Source: Pseudomonadota bacterium
Lineage (GTDB): Bacteria > Pseudomonadota > Alphaproteobacteria > UBA8366 > JADFVY01
Direction: 5' to 3'
Length of the DNA stretch: 6,279 nt
Assembly (NCBI GenBank): GCA_030671915.1
Contig: DAOVHN010000155.1
Span: forward strand, 1 to 6,279
The notes below the pieces were generated by a model. It saw only the letters and a program-made list of their open reading frames with translations, had not been told where the DNA came from and searched no databases. Shown here piece by piece: positions 1 to 4,393 of this stretch. Position 1 is the stretch's first letter; each line of letters begins with the position of its first letter. The translations under genes and the position numbers were made by a program.

Positions 1-572
1 TGACGCTCGACGCCGCCACGCTGATCCCCGAGATCACCTGGGGCACCAGCCCCGAGGATGTGGTGCGGATCGACGGCGTCGTACCCGACCCGGCCGACGC
101 CAGGGACGAGGGCCGCCGCGCCGCCGTCCAGCGCAAGCTGGACTATATGGGCCTTACGGCAGGCATGAAGGTCACCGATATCGAGATCGACACGGTGTTC
201 GTCGGTTCCTGCACCAACGGCCGAATCGAGGATTTGCGCGCGGCCGCCGCCGTCGCCAAGGGCCGCAAGGTTGCCAATGGCGTGCGCGCCCTGATCGTTC
301 CGGGTTCGGGTCTGGTCAAGGAGCAGGCGGAACAGGAAGGCCTGGACAAAATCTTCATCGGGGCCGGTTTCGAATGGCGTAATCCGGGCTGTTCCATGTG
401 TCTGGCGATGAATACCGACCGCCTGGAGCCGGGCCAGCGTTGCGCCTCGACCTCGAACCGCAATTTCGAGGGCCGCCAGGGCCGCGGCGGACGCACCCAT
501 CTGGTAAGCCCCGCCATGGCGGTGGCGGCGGCGGTCACCGGCCGCCTGACCGACGTGCGCGAGCTGGATTGA
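1..572 (+). CDS. leuC: 3-isopropylmalate dehydratase large subunit LeuC, C-terminal part (5' end outside window)
   Basis: LeuC is the catalytic [4Fe-4S] subunit of cytoplasmic isopropylmalate isomerase, which with LeuD converts 2-isopropylmalate to 3-isopropylmalate in leucine synthesis. The reading frame is open from the first base (first full codon at 3), so this is the last 189 residues of a protein normally near 470 aa. The three expected cluster-ligand cysteines are visible: one in VGSCTNGR (codon 210-212) and two in [11 protein letters not shown] (390-392 and 399-401). The aconitase-family tail, with [20 protein letters not shown] and then LVSPAMA, follows and ends normally at TGA 570-572. 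An apparent GTG start at 60 is internal: the preceding codons read ITWGTSPED, a conserved LeuC stretch. leuD starts 20 bp downstream, so the two are almost certainly co-transcribed. No frameshift or missing key residue is seen. Confidence 0.98.
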   Translation, partial: TLDAATLIPEITWGTSPEDVVRIDGVVPDPADARDEGRRAAVQRKLDYMGLTAGMKVTDIEIDTVFVGSCTNGRIEDLRAAAAVAKGRKVANGVRALIVPGSGLVKEQAEQEGLDKIFIGAGFEWRNPGCSMCLAMNTDRLEPGQRCASTSNRNFEGRQGRGGRTHLVSPAMAVAAAVTGRLTDVRELD

Positions 573-592
573 GGGAGCAGGAAGAAAAGCCC

Positions 593-1195
593 ATGGAAAA
601 ATTCACCACGCTGACCGGGGTCGCCGCGCCCCTGAACATGGTCAATGTCGATACCGACATGATCATCCCCAAGCAGTTTCTGAAGACGATCAAGCGCACC
701 GGACTGAAGGACGGCCTGTTTTCCGAGATGCGCTGGAACGAGGACGGGAGCTCGAAGAATTTCGTGCTGGATCAGCCGCCTTACCGGAATGCAAAAATTC
801 TGGTTGCGGGCGATAATTTCGGCTGCGGGTCGTCGCGCGAACACGCACCCTGGGCGCTGCTGGATTTCGGTATCCGCTGCATCATTGCGCCGGACTTCGC
901 GGATATCTTCTATAATAACTGCTTCAAGAACGGCATCGTGCCGATCAAACTGCCGCAGGAGCAGGTGGACAGGTTGATGGAGGACGCCGCCAAGGGCGCC
1001 AACGCCACGATGACAGTCGACCTGGAGGCGCAAGAAATCACCCGCCCGGACGGCGAGAAAATTCATTTCGAGGTGGATTCCTTCCGCAAGCACTGCCTGC
1101 TGAACGGGCTGGACGACATCGGCCTGACGCTTCAGAAGCAAGACAAGATCGACAGCTTCGAGGCCAAGCGCAAAGACACGCAGCCCTGGTTGTAG
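593..1195 (+). CDS. leuD: 3-isopropylmalate dehydratase small subunit LeuD
   Basis: LeuD is the small swivel-domain subunit that pairs with LeuC to form isopropylmalate isomerase, the second step of the leucine branch. The product is 200 aa, normal for the bacterial two-subunit type. Family motifs appear in order: [13 protein letters not shown] (residues 18-30), the substrate-loop and helix motif [15 protein letters not shown] (75-89), [17 protein letters not shown] (99-115), and the C-terminal [14 protein letters not shown] (167-180). The ATG at 593 is chosen because the product then begins [14 protein letters not shown], as usual in this family, and an AGGA (579-582) sits 10 nt upstream. 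Longer in-frame extensions run back through leuC sequence and are rejected. The gene sits 20 bp after leuC and 89 bp before leuB. It ends with TAG at 1193-1195, followed at once by a stem-loop. Confidence 0.98.
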   Translation: MEKFTTLTGVAAPLNMVNVDTDMIIPKQFLKTIKRTGLKDGLFSEMRWNEDGSSKNFVLDQPPYRNAKILVAGDNFGCGSSREHAPWALLDFGIRCIIAPDFADIFYNNCFKNGIVPIKLPQEQVDRLMEDAAKGANATMTVDLEAQEITRPDGEKIHFEVDSFRKHCLLNGLDDIGLTLQKQDKIDSFEAKRKDTQPWL

Positions 1196-1203
1196 TTTGG
1201 GTG

Positions 1204-1239
1204 TTTCCGGCTTGCGCCTGATCACTGCCAAGCCGGAAA
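1204..1239 (+). other. Intergenic stem-loop between leuD and leuB
   Basis: A perfect 11-bp inverted repeat, TTTCCGGCTTG (1204-1214) and CAAGCCGGAAA (1229-1239), encloses a 14-nt loop. It fills the first half of the 89-bp leuD-leuB gap. No T-run follows on either strand, so it does not look like an intrinsic terminator. The likelier roles are an mRNA stability or processing element that sets leuCD against leuB levels, or a protein-binding site. The repeat is seen directly; the role is inferred. Confidence 0.5.
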
Positions 1240-1284
1240 AACGGAAGACGGTTGTAAAACGAAAAACTGAAAGGTTGATAGGGC

Positions 1285-2397
1285 ATGGCCGCCAACAAGA
1301 CCCTGCTTATCCTGCCCGGTGACGGCATCGGCGTGGAAGTGATGACCCAGGTTCGGCGCATAGTGGACTGGTTCGACAGGCGCCGCGCCGTCGGTTTCGA
1401 CATCCTGGAACAACCCGTCGGCGGTGCCGCCTACGACGCGCAAGGAACGCCGCTGAGCGACGAGGCGCTGTCGGAGGCGATGGACGCCGACGCGGTGCTG
1501 CTGGGCGCCGTGGGCGGCCCGCAATACGACAATGTCCCGCGCGACAAGCGGCCAGAGGCCGGGCTGCTGAAGCTGCGCAAGGAGATGGACCTGTTCGCCA
1601 ATCTGCGCCCGGCGCTGGTCTTCGACGCGCTGGTCGACGCCTCGACCCTGAAGCGCGAGGTCGTTGAAGGGTTGGATGTCCTGATCCTCCGAGAGCTGAC
1701 CGCCGGCGTCTATTTCGGCGAGCCGAGGGGCGTGGAGGTGCTGGCCGACGGCACACGGCGCGCCATCGACACCCAGACCTACACCGAAAACGAGATCCAG
1801 CGCGTCGCCGCGGTCGCCTTCGACATGGCGGCCAGGCGCGGCAACAAGGTCCATTCGGTGGAGAAGGCGAATGTCATGGAAACCGGCGTCTTTTGGCGCG
1901 AGGTCGTGACGAAACTGCATGCCGAGAAGTTTAGCGACATCGAACTCCACCACATGTATGCCGACAACTGCGCCATGCAACTGGTGCGCTGGCCGAAGCA
2001 GTTCGACGTCATCGTCACCGACAACCTGTTCGGCGACATCCTGTCGGATTGCGCGGCGATGCTGACCGGGTCGCTGGGCATGCTGCCGTCGGCCTCTCTG
2101 GGCGCGGAAGACGAGACCGGGCGGCGGCGCGCGCTGTACGAGCCGGTCCATGGCAGCGCCCCCGACATCGCCGGCCAGGACAAGGCCAATCCGCTGGCCA
2201 CGATTCTCAGCTACGCCATGATGTTGCGATACTCCTTCGGGCTGAGCGAGGACGCCGATCTGGTGGAAAAGGCGGTCCAGAACGTACTGGCCGCGGGCAT
2301 TCGCACCGCCGACATCGTGGGCCCCGGCATGAAGGCGGTCTCCTGCAGCCAGATGTGCGATGCGGTGCTGGCGGAGCTGGACAAGCTGGCGGCGTGA
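1285..2397 (+). CDS. leuB: 3-isopropylmalate dehydrogenase LeuB
   Basis: LeuB is a cytoplasmic NAD+- and Mg2+/Mn2+-dependent oxidative decarboxylase that turns 3-isopropylmalate into 2-ketoisocaproate precursor, the third step of the leucine branch. The product is 370 aa, full length for the family. By motif comparison with Thermus IPMDH, the substrate arginines are R98, R108 ([13 protein letters not shown]) and R136. The catalytic pair is Y143 ([12 protein letters not shown]) and K194 ([11 protein letters not shown]). The metal-binding aspartates are D227 (YADN), D251 and D255 (NLFGDILSD). The NAD-binding loop is [12 protein letters not shown] (286-297). The ATG at 1285 is supported by a GAAAGG Shine-Dalgarno (1269-1274), 10 nt upstream, and by the standard N-terminal [10 protein letters not shown] motif. 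It lies 89 bp after leuD on the same strand and is probably in the same transcript, although the gap leaves room for an internal promoter. The protein is intact. Confidence 0.98.
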   Translation: MAANKTLLILPGDGIGVEVMTQVRRIVDWFDRRRAVGFDILEQPVGGAAYDAQGTPLSDEALSEAMDADAVLLGAVGGPQYDNVPRDKRPEAGLLKLRKEMDLFANLRPALVFDALVDASTLKREVVEGLDVLILRELTAGVYFGEPRGVEVLADGTRRAIDTQTYTENEIQRVAAVAFDMAARRGNKVHSVEKANVMETGVFWREVVTKLHAEKFSDIELHHMYADNCAMQLVRWPKQFDVIVTDNLFGDILSDCAAMLTGSLGMLPSASLGAEDETGRRRALYEPVHGSAPDIAGQDKANPLATILSYAMMLRYSFGLSEDADLVEKAVQNVLAAGIRTADIVGPGMKAVSCSQMCDAVLAELDKLAA

Positions 2398-2424
2398 CCG
2401 GGATTGGTGTTATTTCCCGGTTTT
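2397..2424 (+). terminator. Weak hairpin plus short T-run overlapping the leuB stop codon
   Basis: ACCGGGA (2397-2403) pairs perfectly with TCCCGGT (2415-2421) over an 11-nt loop and runs into TTTT (2421-2424). The 7-bp GC-rich stem with a short U-run could be a weak or partial intrinsic terminator for the leu transcript. The stem begins on the last base of the leuB stop codon. The short U-tract makes read-through into the next small gene plausible. Confidence 0.4.
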
Positions 2425-2468
2425 CAGCCAATTTCAGCGAATTCCGTGCATGGCTGGTTAAGATTATT

Positions 2469-2499
2469 TTAACAAGTTGCGTACAGAATCGCTTATGTA
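2469..2499 (+). promoter_or_regulatory. Weak promoter-like elements in AT-rich stretch upstream of the small membrane-protein gene
   Basis: The stretch from about 2455 to 2520 is visibly richer in A and T than the flanking genes. TTAACA (2469-2474) matches the sigma-70 -35 consensus at five of six bases. The best -10 candidate, TATGTA (2494-2499), is poor and at a long 19-bp spacing. An alternative -10, CTGTAT (2514-2519), fits the alphaproteobacterial CTATAT consensus at five of six but lacks a good -35. The 5-bp inverted repeat GTTAA...TTAAC (2457-2473) overlaps the -35 candidate. This is a guess from pattern, and the gene may instead be read from leuB. Confidence 0.22.
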
Positions 2500-2542
2500 A
2501 CTCGAAACTAACCCTGTATTTCCTGCGAAAGGAGATTGCATC

Positions 2543-2737
2543 ATGACCAAAGTGACCATGATGACAGGGGCCGCAGCATATCTGCTCGGGTTCGGCGTCT
2601 ATTTCATTATCTATCTGTCGTCGAACTGGGGAGATTGGGACTGGGTGATGCATAAGTCCGCGGAAGGGTTTGGCTTTGCTCTCATTTGGCCTTTCCTGCT
2701 CTTCCAGTACTTCCTCAACGGCACGCCCATGATGTAG
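2543..2737 (+). CDS. Small two-helix inner-membrane protein of unknown function (64 aa)
   Basis: I do not recognise this protein. It is 64 aa with two clear hydrophobic segments, roughly residues 8-27 (AAAYLLGFGVYFIIYL core) and 43-59 (FGFALIWPFLLFQYF core). They are joined by a short, Trp-rich polar turn (NWGDWDWVMHKSAEG, W29, W32, W34). A helical hairpin in the inner membrane is the likely fold, perhaps a small subunit or regulator of a membrane complex; the topology is uncertain. Coding status is supported by a strong AAGGAG Shine-Dalgarno (2529-2534) 8 nt before the ATG, by coherent membrane-protein composition, and by a strong terminator just after the stop. Met6 and Met7 are alternative starts, but the Shine-Dalgarno position favours 2543. 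The gene begins 145 bp after leuB on the same strand. It could be co-transcribed by read-through or have its own promoter. Confidence 0.72.
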   Translation: MTKVTMMTGAAAYLLGFGVYFIIYLSSNWGDWDWVMHKSAEGFGFALIWPFLLFQYFLNGTPMM

Positions 2738-2763
2738 GACAGGTTTCAAAATGGATCGAGAAC

Positions 2764-2798
2764 ACGGTCGGCTCCCGGGAGCCGGCCGTTTCACTTTT
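2764..2798 (+). terminator. Rho-independent terminator after the small membrane-protein gene
   Basis: A nearly perfect GC-rich palindrome is centred between 2776 and 2777. Bases 2764-2774 pair with 2779-2789 (11 pairs, one of them G-U) around a CCGG loop. TTT then follows at 2789-2791, and after CAC a TTTT at 2795-2798. It lies 26 bp beyond the stop at 2735-2737. The T-rich side is on the + strand only, so it serves the + strand gene. The imperfect T-tract lowers confidence slightly. Confidence 0.7.
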
Positions 2799-2800
2799 CG

Positions 2801-2902
2801 AAACAGCGTAATACACCAGGGGACGATGTCGCGGTTTCAAACGCTGACGATGGCCCGCACATCCTGATCCAGCAGGTCGCCCTCAATAGTTGTCACGATC
2901 AT
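2801..2902 (-). pseudogene. Probable fossil N-terminus of a macro-domain (ADP-ribose-binding) protein
   Basis: On the minus strand an ATG at 2902 opens a frame reading MIVTTIEGDLLDQDVRAIVSV, then TGA (2839-2837), then NRDIVPWCITLF in the same frame down to about 2801. From memory, a family of bacterial macro-domain proteins begins with the pattern I-E-G-D-L-L-D-Q-D-V-x-A-I-V-N-A-W-N-R-N-I-I-P-W-W. The match continues across the stop, which falls where the family has Trp (TGG to TGA would be one base change). An in-frame TAA lies just upstream of the ATG, so this looks like the true start. The similarity then ends against the neighbouring terminator hairpin, so the rest of a roughly 150-aa or larger domain appears deleted. 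Macro domains bind or hydrolyse ADP-ribose derivatives; this remnant is too short to work. The reading frame is seen directly; the family assignment is from recall and has not been searched. Confidence 0.5.
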
Positions 2903-2975
2903 CCGGATCCCGCCTTATTCGCACCTTCATTCCCGGCCATCATGGCATGGTTTAATGTGACTGGTTGCGGTCGCC

Positions 2976-3004
2976 TTGACCGACCTCGCCAAACGACGTA
3001 TTCT
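2976..3004 (+). promoter_or_regulatory. Sigma-70-type promoter for the small exported-protein gene
   Basis: TTGACC (2976-2981, five of six to TTGACA, preceded by C to give CTTGAC) is followed after exactly 17 bp by TATTCT (2999-3004, four of six to TATAAT). Transcription would start near 3010-3012, giving a leader of about 25 nt before the ATG at 3037. A 5-bp inverted repeat, GGTCG (2969-2973) and CGACC (2981-2985), brackets the -35 box and could be an operator. Confidence 0.55.
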
Positions 3005-3036
3005 TAATACTCATGACCCGAGAGGGAGCAAGAGAA

Positions 3037-3210
3037 ATGCGCAAAATTTTCACGACTTTCGTTGCCGCATTGGGTTTGATCGGTTTCGCGGCCGCCGCGC
3101 AGGCGGATTGCGGGCATGACCTAGACGTGGCCACGGCGGACGACACAAGCACCGTCGCAACCGACACCACGACCACCAAACCGATCCTGCAGGAGCAGGG
3201 TGGCGGTTGA
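3037..3210 (+). CDS. Small exported Thr/Asp-rich protein of unknown function (57-aa precursor)
   Basis: I do not recognise this protein. The 57-aa product has a classic Sec signal peptide: basic MRK, a hydrophobic core (about residues 4-20) and a likely signal-peptidase I site after A-Q-A at residue 23. The mature part would be only about 34 residues, beginning DCGHDLD. It is acidic and Thr-rich (TADDTSTVATDTTTTK) with a single cysteine and a Gly-rich end. It should lie in the periplasm or outside the cell. There is no lipobox around C25. The ATG at 3037 is preferred over the in-frame ATG at 3013 because GGGAG (3024-3028) sits 8 nt upstream, because the predicted transcription start falls next to 3013, and because the signal peptide then begins correctly. 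It has its own promoter-like sequence and terminator, so it looks monocistronic. The low-complexity mature region argues against an enzyme. Confidence 0.65.
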   Translation: MRKIFTTFVAALGLIGFAAAAQADCGHDLDVATADDTSTVATDTTTTKPILQEQGGG

Positions 3211-3241
3211 CGGCTGTAACAACAGTCACGGAATTTCACCG

Positions 3242-3269
3242 GGCCGCTCTTTGAGCGGCCTTTTCTTTT
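3242..3269 (+). terminator. Strong rho-independent terminator
   Basis: GGCCGCTC (3242-3249) and GAGCGGCC (3253-3260) form a perfect 8-bp GC-rich stem with a TTT loop. TTTTCTTTT (3261-3269) follows directly. It lies about 30 bp after the stop of the small exported-protein gene and separates that gene from asd, so asd needs its own promoter. Confidence 0.92.
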
Positions 3270-3288
3270 GTCCCGCGGCATCCAGGGG

Positions 3289-3317
3289 CTTGCGGCAGGA
3301 GGCATAAGGCGCTACAT
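3289..3317 (+). promoter_or_regulatory. Candidate asd promoter
   Basis: CTTGCG (3289-3294) and CTACAT (3312-3317) are spaced 17 bp apart. They match the alphaproteobacterial CTTGAC / CTATAT consensus at four of six and five of six bases. The position is right: just after the strong upstream terminator and about 30 bp before the asd start. The presumed leader would be near 25 nt. This is pattern matching only. Confidence 0.38.
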
Positions 3318-3348
3318 CGGCGCCAATTTCCAATAGGGATACAGATTC

Positions 3349-4377
3349 ATGGGTTACAAGGTTGCTGTTGTCGGCGCGACGGGAAATGTGGGGCAGGGGC
3401 TCCTGCAGATCATGGCCGAGCGTGAATTTCCGGCGGACGAGGTGGTGGCGCTGGCCAGCGAACGCTCCATCGGCAGGGAAGTGTCCTATGGCGAGGACGA
3501 GGTGCTGAAGGTCCAGGACCTCGCCGCCTTCGACTTCAAGGGCACCGATATCGTTTTGTCCTCGCCCGGCGCGAAGGTTTCGGCCGAATACAGCCCGAAG
3601 GCCGCCAAGGCCGGCGCCGTGGTGATCGACAACACCTCGCATTACCGCATGGACCCGGATGTGCCGCTGGTGGTGCCCGAAGTCAATCCCGACGCCATCG
3701 CCGGTTTCACCAAGAAAGGCATCATCGCCAACCCGAACTGCTCCACCATCCAGATGGTCACGGCGCTGAAGCCGCTGCACGACCTGGCGGGCATCAAGCG
3801 CGTCGTCGTCGCTACCTACCAGTCGGTGTCGGGCGGCGGCAGGGAGGCGATGGACGAGCTGTTCAACCAGACCCGCGCGATCTATGTGAACGACCCCGTC
3901 GAGAAGCACAAATTTACCAAACAGATCGCCTTCAACGTCATTCCCCATATCGACGTCTTCATGGATGACGGCTCGACCAAGGAGGAATGGAAGATGGTGG
4001 TCGAGACCAAGAAGATTCTCGACCCGAAGATCAAGGTGACGGCGACCTGCGTGCGCGTGCCGGTCTTCATCGGCCATGCCGAGGCGGTGAATATCGAGTT
4101 CGAGCGGCCGGTCTCGGCGGAAGAGGCCCGCGAGGCCCTGAAAAAAGCGCCTGGCATTACCGTGATCGATCACCGCCACGACGAAGGCTACGTCACGCCC
4201 GAGGAATGCGCCGGCGAAGACCCGGTCTATGTCAGCCGCATCCGCGAGGACCCGACCGTCGAAAACGGCCTGAATATCTGGATCGTCGCCGACAATTTGC
4301 GCAAGGGCGCCGCGCTGAACACCGTGCAAATCGCCGAAGTGCTGGTGGAACGCTTCATGAAGAAGAGGGCGGCCTGA
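3349..4377 (+). CDS. asd: Aspartate-semialdehyde dehydrogenase Asd
   Basis: Asd catalyses NADPH-dependent reduction of L-aspartyl-4-phosphate to aspartate-4-semialdehyde in the cytoplasm, the branch point to lysine/diaminopimelate, methionine, threonine and isoleucine. The product is 342 aa, full length. Visible motifs are the N-terminal nucleotide-binding GATGNVGQ (residues 9-16), SSPGAKVS (71-78), the catalytic cysteine C131 in NPNCSTIQMV, TYQSVSGGGREAM (156-168), and the substrate Arg and catalytic His in CVRVPVFIGHAEAV (R236, H243). The C-terminal DNLRKGAALNTVQIAE (315-330) completes the NADP-binding side. The ATG at 3349 is backed by AGGGA (3335-3339), 9 nt upstream, and by the usual GYKVAVVGATG start. 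It follows a strong terminator, so it is probably transcribed from its own promoter. It converges with the downstream minus-strand gene across 16 bp. No anomalies are seen. Confidence 0.98.
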   Translation: MGYKVAVVGATGNVGQGLLQIMAEREFPADEVVALASERSIGREVSYGEDEVLKVQDLAAFDFKGTDIVLSSPGAKVSAEYSPKAAKAGAVVIDNTSHYRMDPDVPLVVPEVNPDAIAGFTKKGIIANPNCSTIQMVTALKPLHDLAGIKRVVVATYQSVSGGGREAMDELFNQTRAIYVNDPVEKHKFTKQIAFNVIPHIDVFMDDGSTKEEWKMVVETKKILDPKIKVTATCVRVPVFIGHAEAVNIEFERPVSAEEAREALKKAPGITVIDHRHDEGYVTPEECAGEDPVYVSRIREDPTVENGLNIWIVADNLRKGAALNTVQIAEVLVERFMKKRAA

Positions 4378-4392
4378 CACGCCCGCGGCGTG
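4378..4392. other. Hairpin filling the gap between two convergent genes
   Basis: CACGCC (4378-4383) and GGCGTG (4387-4392) form a perfect 6-bp stem with a CGC loop. It starts on the base after the asd stop codon and ends two bases before the stop codon of the opposing gene. There is no T-run on either side. It could act as a shared 3'-end-protecting or terminating hairpin for both transcripts; the function is inferred from position only. Confidence 0.4.
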
Positions 4393-4393
4393 G

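Noticed and set aside
143..1231. 362-codon minus-strand open frame across leuC and leuD
   Set aside because: It is antisense to two clearly real genes, has arginine- and histidine-rich composition typical of GC-driven shadow frames, and shows no recognisable domain.
2425..2456. CAGCCA / TGGCTG inverted repeat with a 20-bp spacer after leuB
   Set aside because: A 6-bp stem with a long loop is expected by chance at this scale, and it conflicts with the better-placed hairpin at the leuB stop.
2049..2546. 165-codon plus-strand frame crossing the end of leuB into the gap
   Set aside because: It is an out-of-frame shadow of leuB. The part beyond the leuB stop has no Shine-Dalgarno or domain of its own.
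2936..2946. GCCAT-C-ATGGC hyphenated palindrome
   Set aside because: It is short and has no clear relation to the mapped promoter or terminator, so chance is a sufficient explanation.
3013..3036. Upstream ATG as start of the exported-protein gene
   Set aside because: It would lie almost at the predicted transcription start, has no Shine-Dalgarno, and would add charged residues in front of a well-formed signal peptide.
3100..3117. Lipoprotein signal around C25 of the small exported protein
   Set aside because: The residues before the cysteine are Q-A-D, which do not fit a lipobox; a signal-peptidase I site after AQA fits better.
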